Virus record (IMG/VR): IMGVR_UViG_3300031718_000003
Coordinates: 1 to 64,000 of that record
Reading direction: 5' to 3' (one strand)
Length of the DNA: 64,000 bases
From: a virus
The notes below the pieces were generated by a model. The model was not told the origin of the DNA. It saw nothing but the letters and a program-made list of their open reading frames with translations, and did no database searches. A program made the position numbers and the translations under genes. Positions 8,172 to 17,228 of this stretch are shown here, in pieces. Numbering within the stretch: position 1 is the first letter of the stretch; each line of letters begins with the position of its first letter.

Positions 8172-8957
8172 CTAATACGACGGAAAAAATGACGCTCCAT
8201 CCCAGCATTCAATGAGTGTTTTACCCACTACTGCTGTAGATGCCAGCCCTATATTCCCGGCGGTGGTGGTAGTGAAGATGCCGCTAGGAATCAAGTACAG
8301 GCATTGTCCCGCCTGCATGTTGGCTGGAACCGTGATGGTAGCGATGGCCGTGGTTCCCGAGACGTGGAACACTTCCACGGTCGGAGCGATGGTGGTGGCC
8401 GAAGCGATCGCCGCGGCGACAAGTTGCGCCGTGGGCGAATTGGTGTAGTCAGTGAACGTGGCCCACTGGTTGTTGGCGTTGCAGCCCCACATATTGCCCG
8501 TGGTGTAAACGATCCAGGGAGCGACAGACGGCGTGACGGTCGAGGTGCCCGTGGCCCCTCCGCATCCGCCCGAGGGATCGAAGTTATGGAAGTAGCCGGG
8601 AGGGCCAACCCATACGACGGCGCCCGAGATGTGCGCGGTGGCGATAGTCCCCGAGTAGCCGCGTTCCACCGTGATGGTGGTCGAATTGACGCCATTGACG
8701 CGCATCAGTTCGCGATCGACATAGAGCAGGGTGTAGTTGGGGGCGGTCGAGGCAGCGCCGCCGAGGCCGCCCTGCGAGATAGCGACCCCAGGGGCGGTGA
8801 TGCCGGTTGCGGAAGCGACGACGACGAAGCCTTTAGAAGTATTGGCGCTGATGCCGGCCGAGAGCGTGGTCTGGGTCATGGCGGTCTGGCCGTACATGAC
8901 AGCGTTGATGGCGCTAATCGCCAGCAAGAGGGTGAGTGAGCGAAGGATGTTTTTCAT
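8172..8957 (-). CDS. secreted or virion surface protein with signal peptide
   Basis: 261 residues from the ATG at 8957, which has AAGGAA 11 bases upstream; the frame is open further but codes for nothing conserved. Residues 1-25 form a signal peptide (MKNILRSLTLLLAISAINAV...). The rest is a Gly/Thr/Ser-rich beta protein containing VDRELMRVNGVNSTTITVER, a turn pattern common in phage tail proteins. It lies directly downstream of coat. A signal peptide is odd for a virion protein and may point to surface display or exclusion. Confidence 0.7.
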   Translation of the reverse strand: MKNILRSLTLLLAISAINAVMYGQTAMTQTTLSAGISANTSKGFVVVASATGITAPGVAISQGGLGGAASTAPNYTLLYVDRELMRVNGVNSTTITVERGYSGTIATAHISGAVVWVGPPGYFHNFDPSGGCGGATGTSTVTPSVAPWIVYTTGNMWGCNANNQWATFTDYTNSPTAQLVAAAIASATTIAPTVEVFHVSGTTAIATITVPANMQAGQCLYLIPSGIFTTTTAGNIGLASTAVVGKTLIECWDGASFFPSY

Positions 8958-8997
8958 GGTTGTAGTTTTTCCTTGTGTTTTTCTTGGGCTTCGCGGC

Positions 8998-10815
8998 TTA
9001 GCCCGGAATTCTACAGGCCAATTCTGGACGCAGAGTCTTACAGCCTCCGAGCACATCGAGACGCGTGATGCGCCGGTTGGTGCCCATGATGAACCCGCGG
9101 GTCAGGCGCATACTGAGCCCGATCTTGGGATTCGTTACACGTTCGGACCAGTCCAATCCACCCGGTGTCTCAAGCTGTACGACAACCAGCGTGAAAGCAT
9201 CCCTGTGAAATGCGAGGGCCTGTGGAGAGCTGACCGCCGACATCGCCGTGATGGTCGCGGCAACCGTCGAGTTCCAGATCTTGATCGAAGCGGAAGCGGC
9301 CGGCAATGCCGCCACGGTCTGGAACGGGTCCGTGGGGTCGGCGGAAATGGGCGGCGAGATGTTGACGGTCGCGGCGCCGGCGCCGGAACCACTCGTCACA
9401 TCCGCAGTCACCACGAACGTGCGCAGTACGCCCGTATCGCGATAGCTGATGGGATTGACAGAATTCACCCCGAGGATCGAGATGATGTCGCCGCGATTCA
9501 GCACCTGGGTGGACGCGGTCCAGCCGGTGGTGAGAATCGAGGAGCCGCTCTGATTGGCGGCGGTGGTCATGGTTGGAACCGAGAGCGTGAAGGCGCCGGT
9601 GGTAAACCGGGTCACGTTCTGGTCCATCGACCATTTGAAGCCCAGCCCGATACCCATCGTTCCCGAGAGGTACTGCTCGGAGATGGTCTTGGGCGGGTTG
9701 AATAGCGCCGCGCCGAACTCAACCGCCGCCGCTTCCATTTCGGGCGATACGGTCAAAGCGCGGAGTTTCCCGACGGGAGCGCCGGAATTGGAAAGCTGCA
9801 CGCCCGCCGAGGTGTAAACCGTGCGGGTCGTTGGCGTGACACCGGGCTGCGTGCCGATCGCCAGGTTGTAGACGTCGGCGTAGAGGTCGAGTACTTCGCC
9901 GTCGATCTTGTTGGCTATGGTTTGGACCGCAGGTTCGATGTATCTTTCACCGAATCTGTCGATCGTTAAAGTGAGGTCCTGGTCGGAAACGTCGAGATCA
10001 CACCTGAATGTTCAGTTCGGGGCGTTAGGCCGAACCCGTGGCCAAAAAGCCACCGCTGCACGTCACCGTGCACGAGCGGACCATGTCACAACCCCCAGGT
10101 TTCCCCGTGGGTTCTTCCCATTTCGGCTCACTTGAGCCTACGAGCTTTCGCTCTGGTCTCTGCGCCTTCTCCACGCTGCTCTGTGGAGCTTGGTTCACAG
10201 TTGTCTTCCGGATCGTTTCCATGGATTGAAAGAGATTCTGTGAGTTAAGGAAGTTTCTTCAATGGCGATTGCTCGCCAAGGGGGCTAGTTGATCCAACCC
10301 CACAAACGATTGATCGTGATGGGGACTGCGGTCTCGCGGATGTCCTCGGGCTGCGCGGCATCGCCGACGCGGCCACGAAACCTGACGGGAATTCTTCCGT
10401 TTACAGTGTCGTTGACGTTACGATAACTTCGCTAGAGATTATCGGAGCTTGCTCAGTTGAGCAAGGCTTGCTCACCTTTCGATGAGGACCAGACTATATC
10501 ATCGCCCCGAAGGGCGTCCCGCGCTTCCGGCCGCTCGGCCGTACTCCCCGAAGGGATAGTCGTTGAACCTTCTCATCGCTGAGCTTGGCTGCTGATTGCC
10601 CTGGCGTATTGCGCTTTAGGTTTCCAGCAATTCACGGGATTTACAGTCAGGATCACTCCTGACAGGGGCTACACTATTAACCCGATTTTGTTGCCGGGTA
10701 GGGCGAAGTCCTGATCGAACTCGCGGTTCACGTTCTTGAATTGGACCAGGTTGTTTTCCAACCGCATGAGCGAGTTCTGTAGAATCGCCACAGGGTTGAG
10801 TAGTTCGTTTGCCAT
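8998..10815 (-). CDS. P22-like major coat protein, gene split by two group I introns
   Basis: Exons read on the minus strand: 10815-10680, 10415-10297, 10002-8998. Joined, they give 419 residues, close to the 430 of P22 coat. Exon 1 begins MANELLNPVAILQNSLMRL; exon 2 supplies the DTVNGRIPVRFRGRVG segment; exon 3 carries the LTLTIDRFGERYIEPAVQ motif and the body. Without splicing, stops occur directly after each junction. The codon count is exact: exon 1 is 45 codons plus one base, exon 2 two bases plus 39 codons. Coat forms the icosahedral shell on the scaffold encoded just upstream. The C-terminal part (EQYLSGTMGIGLGFKW) is typical of this family. Confidence 0.9.
10003..10296 (-). ncRNA. group I intron 2 of the coat gene
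   Basis: 294 nt, no reading frame of note. The core can be read: CCAAGCUCC, a CUCCAC/GUGGAG P6 hairpin, GGAGAAGG, then P7 as AGACCA paired with UGGUC, and a P8 hairpin GGCUC/GAGCC. The 5' exon ends GGGGU and pairs with GCCCC 11 bases into the intron, giving the U-G pair at the splice site. The intron ends in G. Splicing restores the coat frame exactly. Confidence 0.88.
10416..10679 (-). ncRNA. group I intron 1 of the coat gene
   Basis: 264 nt without an encoded endonuclease. P1: exon GGGU with intron GCCC. P2: GUCAGGA/UCCUGAC. P4: UGCUG/CAGCA. The conserved CCAAGCUC...GAGAAGGUUCAACGACU is followed by P7 ACGACUAU / AUAUAGUC. Ends in G before exon 2 (UCAACGAC). The two introns differ in sequence but share the same P1 design. 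Confidence 0.92.
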
Positions 10816-10884
10816 CTTGCCTTTTTTGGTTTGGCGATCACCGCACGCGCGGGACGCCTGGGTTGAACAAACTGCAAAAACGAT

Positions 10885-12144
10885 TTACCGCGTTGCCTCT
10901 TCGGCTTCGTACATGCGCCGGTACACGTCGGGATCCAGCGCCTTCAACTGCTGGGCATTCAGATCCTTCAACGAACGGCGCGCGGTCGTGCCGCGGCTGC
11001 CCACGGGCCTGATGGGCGTGGACTTCGCGGTGTAAACGGGGGCAGGAACCACAACAGGAATCGGGCGCACTGGTCTCGCAGCAGCCACAGGTTCCACATG
11101 GATGGGGTCCTCGGGTACTTCTTCCGCCTGGGCGCCAGCTTCAGCATCAGCCAGCGCTTGTTGCTCCTCGGCGGTTAATCCGGCAAATTCTTGAGCTTCA
11201 GCCTCAGCCGCTTCCGTAGCCAGCTTCAGCGCAATGTTTTCAACTTCCCGATAAGCCAGGCTCAACAGGCGGCGCTGCTCAAACTGGGAGCTGCCAGCTT
11301 TTTGCATGGTCGCGTCATTAATGCGCTTCAGCTCTGCGTCGTGTGTCGCGAGGTAGTACAGCACTTCGCCGCCTGCGTCCGAGTCCCTCACGGCGAGCGT
11401 GAGAGGGCCAGAGAAGGGGCGATTGTTGTTTTCCGGTCGCTTCAGCACTTCGGGAAAATCAGGGTGTTCCGCTACAGCCGCGTCAAACTTGGTCTTCCAG
11501 CGCTCGGTTTCCGCTGCCTGCTCGGCTTCCGCTGCGGTGCGGGCCTCGCGGGCGGCAGTCGATTGACGCTCAGATTCCTCGCGTTCGCGCGTTTGCCGCT
11601 CGGTTTCTTTCTCGATCCTCCGGTTATCGCGGTAGGTCCAGCCTGCTAATGCTTCGATGAATTCTTCGTAGCTTGCGAAGTTCTCGAGGGCGGGCTTGCC
11701 TTCCGCGGCCGGCGGTTTGACTGCTTCCGGTTCGAGCTTCTTAACAGGTTCCGGGGCTTTTTCCACTAGCGGTGCAGCAGCTTGTGTAGTGGTTTTGGCT
11801 GCCAGTTCCCGTTTTAGACGCTCGTTCTCAGATTGGAGATTGACTATTTTCTTTCTGAATCCGCCCAATTTTTTATGAGGGACTACCGGAACTTCTTTTC
11901 CTTCCGGGTCTTGACCATCGGCACTCTCCAATTCCGTACCGTCCGGGGATAAGTTCGCCTGATCGGTCGCGGGGTCTGCGGCTGCTGGCTCTGCAACAGC
12001 TTCGGCAGTTTCAGGGTCCGGCTGATCGTTGACGGTTTCTGTGTGGACGTCGTTGAAACCTTCGTCCAGAATCTTCTGGATCGTTTCGGCGGATTGGGTG
12101 CGTGAGGTGACGATTAACTCGGGTAGTTCTTCGGTGACGCGCAT
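10885..12144 (-). CDS. capsid scaffolding protein
   Basis: 419 residues, highly charged, with long predicted helices and almost no beta structure. N-terminal acidic, Ala/Glu-rich region, a coiled coil near residues 95-115 (KIVNLQSENERLKRELAAK) and a Glu/Arg-rich helix around 190-240 (ETERQTREREESERQ). The basic C-terminal end (ARRSLKDLNAQQLKALDPD) matches the coat-binding tail expected of P22-type scaffolds. It lies between portal and coat, exactly where gp8 is in P22. Start ATG at 12144. Confidence 0.8.
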   Translation of the reverse strand: MRVTEELPELIVTSRTQSAETIQKILDEGFNDVHTETVNDQPDPETAEAVAEPAAADPATDQANLSPDGTELESADGQDPEGKEVPVVPHKKLGGFRKKIVNLQSENERLKRELAAKTTTQAAAPLVEKAPEPVKKLEPEAVKPPAAEGKPALENFASYEEFIEALAGWTYRDNRRIEKETERQTREREESERQSTAAREARTAAEAEQAAETERWKTKFDAAVAEHPDFPEVLKRPENNNRPFSGPLTLAVRDSDAGGEVLYYLATHDAELKRINDATMQKAGSSQFEQRRLLSLAYREVENIALKLATEAAEAEAQEFAGLTAEEQQALADAEAGAQAEEVPEDPIHVEPVAAARPVRPIPVVVPAPVYTAKSTPIRPVGSRGTTARRSLKDLNAQQLKALDPDVYRRMYEAEEATR

Positions 12145-12247
12145 GAGTGGTATGGTTCCTTTGATACAGGCCGCAGATCCCTAATTTCTTAAGGCCAGGT
12201 CTGTTGGGTTGGGATTAGGATTCCAGAAAGATAAAAATGCTTGTTGC

Positions 12248-12295
12248 TTCGGGGTCAGACACAAACTGCTTTCAGCCCCCAACGTTTGCGCCTGA
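12248..12295 (-). repeat. start-associated hairpin element
   Basis: CAACG variant, about 100 bases before the scaffold start, with the rightward gene at 12314 beginning 18 bases beyond its other end. Confidence 0.8.
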
Positions 12296-12313
12296 TCTGT
12301 CAGAATAAGAAGC

Positions 12314-12736
12314 ATGAGATCAAGTTCGGATGTTCGCAGGAGAATAAAGGTGGCCCGGAACGTTGTGAGACGGTTCGTTCGCCATACGCCGAATGCAAAG
12401 ATCGTCGAGCTGCTCGATGCGGCACGTCAAGGTAAGGTCACGTGCTTTAAGGCTGGGACCTGCCTTGTGGATAGCGTCTATGGGCGCAGGGCGTGGATGG
12501 ACAGAGCTGGCTTCCACTTTGGTCAGACGACTTACCATGCCTGGGTCTTGCTTGGTTTCAGGGGGAATGAGAGATCCTTTTCTATCCTGGCTGGAGGAGA
12601 CGATCGTCTGCGCAATCGGAGGCTGGTGCCTATCATTCTCGCGGAAGTGAAGCGGCGCAACGCTATCCATTGGCATTCCCCGGCAGTTGGGCTGGCCGGC
12701 CCTGCAGGCACGACCGTACTCGTATCTTGGCAATAG
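12314..12736 (+). CDS. hypothetical moron protein
   Basis: 140 residues on the opposite strand to its neighbours. The product has a plausible fold pattern (TYHAWVLLGFRGNERSFSILAGG, VPIILAEVKRR). A leftward frame of the same length exists here, but I prefer this one since it starts just past a repeat element, as the other rightward genes at 15107, 15840 and 16926 do. Role unknown. Confidence 0.55.
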   Translation: MRSSSDVRRRIKVARNVVRRFVRHTPNAKIVELLDAARQGKVTCFKAGTCLVDSVYGRRAWMDRAGFHFGQTTYHAWVLLGFRGNERSFSILAGGDDRLRNRRLVPIILAEVKRRNAIHWHSPAVGLAGPAGTTVLVSWQ

Positions 12737-12754
12737 TCCCACGCACCCATGTGG

Positions 12755-14980
12755 TTATTGTTCCCCTTGTGGCTGGCCCTGCTGTGCCTGCGCCTGTTGC
12801 TGTTGCGTAGCCATATCCTGCTGGTGCTGCTGATCGGTCTGCTGCATCCCCTGCTCGTGCTGTTGCTGTTGGTCGGCCTGCTGGGATTCCGCCTGGATGC
12901 CGACGTTGGCTTGCAAGAGATCGAGGCGATGCTTGATGGAACCAAATTCCAAGGCCGCGAGCTTCTGGGCTTCGGCGCTCTTAGCTGACAGCTCGGCGAC
13001 GACGATATTGGTCGCGTTGTTCTGGCTTGCGATGCGTTCGCGGCTCTCGAGATCCAATTGCTTGGTCTCGATGATCTGGCTTAGCTTGTGAAGCTGCTGG
13101 GTCATCATCTGGATCATGGTCTGTTGCTGCTGCATCTGGGCCTGGACCTGCGGTGGAACGGGGTCTTGGTCGCCGCTTTGTGCGACACCAGGGGGCATCA
13201 GGCGATCGGCGAGCTCCTGGGCTTGCGGGATGTCCAACATGCGAACCAGGATGTCAGCGCCGCGCGCCATCACCTGGGGCATGGCTTGCGCGAGTTGCAT
13301 GAGTTGATCGGCGCCCTGCTGACGGCGAGAGGCGTAGCTCGGCCCGGTGCCGATTGTGACGTCGTAGCGCGCGGGCCGGTGGTTGATGCCGATTTTGAAG
13401 ATCCTCTGGACCGCGCCTTCCTTAAACATCTGGTTGATCTTGATCTGCTTCACCGTTTGGTCCGGGTTCACGATGTTCATGACCCGAGGCTCGGAGTAGA
13501 CGTAGGGGATCAAGTCCAGCTTGATTCGCGCATCGTGCTTCATGGCGCGCGCCAGGTTGTCGTGATAATTGAAATGGGCGTTGTCGCTCTGCCTCTGCCG
13601 GGCATTGATTGCCACCCCGGACTTCTCCGGGGCGGGAGCGCCTAACGATGGATCAAACGTCGAGAGCGCGGCCTTGGTGTCGTCGGAAGCCGCCCTGATC
13701 GCCTGGGTGATCGCCTGGACGGCCGGCTCGGCGTTGATGCGAATCGGGGCCGGGATGGGGTCGTTCTGGTCGCCGATGTGTTTGTATTCGAGGTAGCTGA
13801 AGGCTTTGCGGTTCGCGTCCGCCCATGTCGCCTGATGGCCTTCGAGCTGGCCTTCTGCCACGAGCCATTGCGAGATTGGCGCGAGGCCGATGGCTTCGGC
13901 TTCCTTCGACCGCATGTAGTCGTATTGCAGGTTGGCATCCTGGGCCATGCGCACCATACCGTGCAACTGGCGTTTGCCGTCCTTGATGATTTCGCGCCCC
14001 AGTACCGGTACGAGCGGTATCCACTTACCCGGCCAATCGACCTTCTCGATGATGCCCATGCCGGTTAATTTCGCCATTTTGACCGTACGCTTCTCCACTT
14101 GCCGCTCACCCAACTGGCGCATACCATCGGGGACTTTGTTCTTCGCAACTACCTTCCGGTTATCGAGAAGGACGACGGTTTCCAGGTCGGTTTCGACATA
14201 CCAGTACTCCGCCACTCGCACGGCGCCGTTCGGGAACCACTCGGTCCGGACTTTGTCGCCGGTTGCCGAGAAATCGGCGAGTCCCGCTGCATGGGCGTCG
14301 GGGTACAGGTCTTCGAATACGTCCTTGTCGATGTCCTCGGTGACAAAGCAATAGCGCATGTCCGAGTAATCGAACTGGTCTGCGGCCGGGTCCGGATAGA
14401 CACAGAACGGGTTTGCGATGCGGCCGACGACGATCTTCTGCTCAAACGAGTCGTCTGCTTCGTACTCGAATAGAATCCTCCACCACGCCCGCCCGATCTG
14501 CACCGCAGGCTCGTAGGCGCTCATGTAGGCGATTTCGGCCGAGGAGTCCTGATCGATGTTGCGTAGGATGCCTTCCAGAATTTCCGCGGTATCTTTATCG
14601 GCGCCGGCGCCTACCGGGGAGATCCGCGCCTCGGGCGGCGATTGCCGCATGTCGTTGATGACTTGATCGATACTCGGGCCGATCTTGTCGAACACGAGAC
14701 AGGGACGCCCCTGACGCTCGGCCTTCATGACCGGGTCCCAGTGGTCGCCCGCGAGGAAGTTCAGTTCGCTTTGGGCTTTGATGCGCCATTCCGATTCGTA
14801 GGATTGGACGGTGCGGAATCGCTCGAGCGCCTGGTCGTGCAGGTCCTGATCGGCTTCGGAGACCGGTGCATCGCCCGATTTCACGCGGCTCGCAATTCCC
14901 ACGGCCATCGGTTGGCGCACGCTTGCACTGGTGGCTACGGTGGCTAGGGATTGTTGGGTATTAGGAGGAGAAGGAGACAA
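12755..14980 (-). CDS. P22-like portal protein
   Basis: 741 residues, near the 725 of P22 gp1. Portal rings form the DNA entry channel and bind terminase during packaging and gp4 afterwards. Diagnostic stretches include WRIKAQSELNFLAGDHWDP (about 65), GRPCLVFDKIGPSIDQVIND (about 92) and ANPFCVYPDPAADQFDYSDM (about 190). The C-terminal 90 residues are Gln-rich (QQADQQQQHEQGMQQ), a barrel-like coiled tail. The start is uncertain: TTG at 14980 has no clear ribosome site and an ATG exists at 14908. Confidence 0.9.
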   Translation of the reverse strand: MSPSPPNTQQSLATVATSASVRQPMAVGIASRVKSGDAPVSEADQDLHDQALERFRTVQSYESEWRIKAQSELNFLAGDHWDPVMKAERQGRPCLVFDKIGPSIDQVINDMRQSPPEARISPVGAGADKDTAEILEGILRNIDQDSSAEIAYMSAYEPAVQIGRAWWRILFEYEADDSFEQKIVVGRIANPFCVYPDPAADQFDYSDMRYCFVTEDIDKDVFEDLYPDAHAAGLADFSATGDKVRTEWFPNGAVRVAEYWYVETDLETVVLLDNRKVVAKNKVPDGMRQLGERQVEKRTVKMAKLTGMGIIEKVDWPGKWIPLVPVLGREIIKDGKRQLHGMVRMAQDANLQYDYMRSKEAEAIGLAPISQWLVAEGQLEGHQATWADANRKAFSYLEYKHIGDQNDPIPAPIRINAEPAVQAITQAIRAASDDTKAALSTFDPSLGAPAPEKSGVAINARQRQSDNAHFNYHDNLARAMKHDARIKLDLIPYVYSEPRVMNIVNPDQTVKQIKINQMFKEGAVQRIFKIGINHRPARYDVTIGTGPSYASRRQQGADQLMQLAQAMPQVMARGADILVRMLDIPQAQELADRLMPPGVAQSGDQDPVPPQVQAQMQQQQTMIQMMTQQLHKLSQIIETKQLDLESRERIASQNNATNIVVAELSAKSAEAQKLAALEFGSIKHRLDLLQANVGIQAESQQADQQQQHEQGMQQTDQQHQQDMATQQQQAQAQQGQPQGEQ

Positions 14981-15038
14981 GGCGAATTACTCAGAAAGGG
15001 GAAAAGCAGTTGATAACCGACACAAAGACAGATGATTT

Positions 15039-15085
15039 CTTCGGGGTCCGTGGTCGATTGCCCTCCGCGCTCGACGTTTGCGCCT
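15039..15085 (-). repeat. start-associated hairpin element
   Basis: Sits between the divergent portal gene and the rightward gene at 15107; CGACG variant. Confidence 0.8.
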
Positions 15086-15106
15086 AGAGGGTCTAAACTG
15101 TCAGAT

Positions 15107-15385
15107 ATGCCTTGTTCCGACTACCACGATCACGGGCCGACCCCAGAAGAGGTCCGCCGTCAGGACATCATGTGCCGTCTGGCGTGCGAGTACTGTTCGA
15201 CGCTAAAGACCACGGGTAAGGAAATTCCGCTCTACGCGCGAGAGTGGTGGCAGCAGCACGAACGTGACGATAAGGCTCGAATTGTCACAGAAGCGAAGCG
15301 CGAGCGCGTGCCTCAATTGGTGCGCTCCGGCCTTGCAAAACTGACCCCGAAGGAGTGCGAGGCGCTGGGCCTGCGGAAATTCTGA
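15107..15385 (+). CDS. small phage protein, MPCSDYxDH family
   Basis: 92 residues. The N-terminus MPCSDYHDHGPTPEEVRRQD and the central LACEYCSTL...WWQQHERDD are typical of a small protein seen in many soil phages, with no known role. It starts 21 bases after a repeat element whose outer side reads CGCCTAGAGGGTCTAAACTG, a stretch also found before the gene at 16926 and possibly its promoter. Confidence 0.75.
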   Translation: MPCSDYHDHGPTPEEVRRQDIMCRLACEYCSTLKTTGKEIPLYAREWWQQHERDDKARIVTEAKRERVPQLVRSGLAKLTPKECEALGLRKF

Positions 15386-15388
15386 CCT

Positions 15389-15724
15389 TTATGAGTACCC
15401 CGTTGTATCCAGTTCCTGCGCATGCCGCCGCATCCGGCTGAACATTGGGACGCGCGTGCCGGTTTTATTGCCCAGCCACACCGATTTCGCGGTATGGGCC
15501 ACGTGGTTGGACATCGCCTGCAATGCGCCTGGGTTTTTGAACACGAAAGATTTCGTGGCCTTTATTGCGTTCGGCCCCGAGCCGAAGTGGTGCGTGGCCG
15601 TGAATCCGTTCGCCGCGGGGTGAATATGGATCGAGGTCAGCTTGGGCGCGTGGACCGACAGCACCTTTGGAGGGTGCGGAGGCTTGGCGATAGCTAGCGT
15701 GGTTTTGGGTAGAGGCGCGAACAT
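15389..15724 (-). CDS. small phage protein, NGFxATHH family
   Basis: 111 residues, basic. LTSIHIHPAANGFTATHHF...FVFKN...LQAMSNHV parallels MEIEPADNGFVAMTHHHP...KVFMDSEDLGAHV in the product at 16498-16806: two diverged copies of one family common in Caudoviricetes near terminase genes. Confidence 0.7.
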   Translation of the reverse strand: MFAPLPKTTLAIAKPPHPPKVLSVHAPKLTSIHIHPAANGFTATHHFGSGPNAIKATKSFVFKNPGALQAMSNHVAHTAKSVWLGNKTGTRVPMFSRMRRHAQELDTTGYS

Positions 15725-15748
15725 TTAAGTTCTTCCGTTTCCTTTTTT

Positions 15749-15797
15749 CTTCGGGGTCGGCCCGGAACTGCCATGAGCCTCCAACGTTTGCGCTCGG
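15749..15797 (-). repeat. start-associated hairpin element
   Basis: CAACG variant with CCGAGCGCAAACG end; between divergent genes at 15724 and 15840. Confidence 0.85.
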
Positions 15798-15839
15798 TCC
15801 TTTGGTTTGATACTAATCAAAAGCGAGGAAAACACAGAA

Positions 15840-16226
15840 ATGGACAACATCCCCTTGGAGGAAGTAATTGCGCGTGTCTGCCACGCCGCTAATCGGGCCT
15901 ACTGCGAGTCCATGGGCCACAATTCACAGCCGCCGTGGGACGAGGCGCCCGAATGGGAGAGAAGTGTGGAAATCCGGGGCGTGCAACTTCATTTAGCAAC
16001 CCTCAAAGCTGGTGAAAAGCCTGGGCCTGGGACGTGGCACGAGAAGTGGATGGAGAAAAAACGTCGCGAAGGATGGTGCTACGGCCCGGTGGAAGATGCG
16101 GTTACGAAGCGTCATCCTCATTTCCTGCCTTATGTCGATCTGCCTATGGAGCTGCGGATGAAAAACCACATCTTTGTCGGTATCGTCGGTGGATTTTTCG
16201 AAGCGCTGGAGAGTTTCAGGAGCTAG
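15840..16226 (+). CDS. RyR-domain protein
   Basis: 128 residues from the ATG at 15840. IARVCHAANRAYCESMGHNSQ...WDEAPEWERS...GVQLHL...WMEKKRREGWCYGP...LPYVDLP is a near-canonical bacterial/phage RyR domain, named from the ryanodine receptor; it is widespread in phage genomes but its function is not settled. GAGGAAA precedes the start. An isolated rightward gene in a leftward operon, hence probably a moron. Confidence 0.88.
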   Translation: MDNIPLEEVIARVCHAANRAYCESMGHNSQPPWDEAPEWERSVEIRGVQLHLATLKAGEKPGPGTWHEKWMEKKRREGWCYGPVEDAVTKRHPHFLPYVDLPMELRMKNHIFVGIVGGFFEALESFRS

Positions 16227-16497
16227 GAAGTGGAAACTCTGGATCGAGCACCCATCCTTTCAGCACACGGCATCCATCGGCCCTGATTCGGCTGACCTCG
16301 AGGCCAAGCGGCAATTCTTCGCCGTAGTCGATCCTTACTAGCGCCAGCTGGTGGGCGTCAATGAATACAACGTTGTGCTCAATGGAATAGAATTCCGGCA
16401 CTTGTCGTCGCTCAGTGGTTTGATAGAGTCCGGCCGGCAGCGTGTCGAGATCGTAGCCAGGTGCGAGCGCCTGGCGCGCAAATTCCCGCCCTCGCAT
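16216..16497 (-). CDS. hypothetical phage protein
   Basis: 93 residues, not recognised; alternating beta pattern (VVFIDAHQLALVRIDYGEEL). Its 3' end overlaps the 3' end of the rightward RyR gene by 11 bases. Confidence 0.6.
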   Translation of the reverse strand: MRGREFARQALAPGYDLDTLPAGLYQTTERRQVPEFYSIEHNVVFIDAHQLALVRIDYGEELPLGLEVSRIRADGCRVLKGWVLDPEFPLPSS

Positions 16498-16806
16498 CTA
16501 CGCCGCCTTGGGTTTTTCCTTACCCTGCGCGGGCTGCGTTTTGACGCTCTTGGCCGGCGCGGCAGCATCTTTTTCCTTTGACTTCGGTTTCTTGCCGCCA
16601 CCGAAGGTGTCGTTTACGTGCGCTCCCAGGTCCTCCGAGTCCATGAACACTTTGCGTTCCGGCTCGGGGAAGGGGTCGTCTTTGGAGGTGGGGTGGTGGT
16701 GGGTCATGGCGACGAAACCGTTGTCGGCGGGTTCGATTTCCATGCGCCGTACCCCTTTATGGGCGGCTGCTGGCTTGCGGGCTGAGGCTGTGACTACTTG
16801 TTGCAT
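16498..16806 (-). CDS. small phage protein, NGFxATHH family
   Basis: 102 residues, paralogue of the product at 15389-15724. The C-terminal 35 residues are Lys/Ala-rich and disordered (KEKDAAAPAKSVKTQPAQG). Role unknown. Confidence 0.7.
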   Translation of the reverse strand: MQQVVTASARKPAAAHKGVRRMEIEPADNGFVAMTHHHPTSKDDPFPEPERKVFMDSEDLGAHVNDTFGGGKKPKSKEKDAAAPAKSVKTQPAQGKEKPKAA

Positions 16807-16846
16807 GAGGTGTGTTTCTCCTTTGAGATTTGGGTGAAGATGATTT

Positions 16847-16893
16847 CTTCGGGGTCAGACAAGACTCGCTCTCGGCCATCAACGTTTGCGCCT
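16847..16893 (-). repeat. start-associated hairpin element
   Basis: CAACG variant between divergent starts at 16806 and 16926. Confidence 0.85.
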
Positions 16894-16925
16894 AGAGGGT
16901 TTAAACTGAATTCAAGAGTCCCACT

Positions 16926-17207
16926 ATGAATCGCCGCCACTTCTTCGCGCTGGTTGCCGCTCTGTTCACGGGCCGGAAGGCGCTGGGCGCGACCCCGACT
17001 CCTGAGGCGTCGGTGGTCGAATACTCTTATCACCTTGTGAATGCGATGCCCGCCAACTTTCATCACTGGATAAGCCCGATGAAGCAGATGGGCCCCGAGT
17101 ACTTCTTCTGTGATGGAAGCGACATCTATGTTTGGCCGCCGTTGCGGAGGATCACCGAAGAGACGAGGCCCGCGAACAGCAGGAAGAAGCCAAGCGGCGG
17201 AAGATAG
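16926..17207 (+). CDS. small exported protein with Tat-like signal
   Basis: 93 residues. MNRRHFFALVAALFTGRKAL has a twin-arginine motif (RRHFF) followed by a hydrophobic stretch and an Ala-x-Ala-like end, so export is likely. The mature part is short and unrecognised; PSGGR-type basic tail. Isolated rightward gene, probably a moron acting in the host envelope. Confidence 0.65.
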   Translation: MNRRHFFALVAALFTGRKALGATPTPEASVVEYSYHLVNAMPANFHHWISPMKQMGPEYFFCDGSDIYVWPPLRRITEETRPANSRKKPSGGR

Positions 17208-17228
17208 TCGAACTTCGACGCGCTGAAA

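Noticed and set aside
8304-8939. Rightward frames of 211 and 322 residues opposite the virion genes
   Set aside because: Gly/Arg-rich products typical of antisense of a high-GC gene; the leftward proteins are convincing.
10025-10229. Short reading frames on both strands inside the coat region
   Set aside because: They fall within group I intron 2 and overlap its conserved core; no ribosome site or protein-like pattern.
12320-12742. Leftward 140-residue frame opposite the gene at 12314-12736
   Set aside because: Same length, but the product lacks a protein-like pattern and the rightward frame sits in the moron position.
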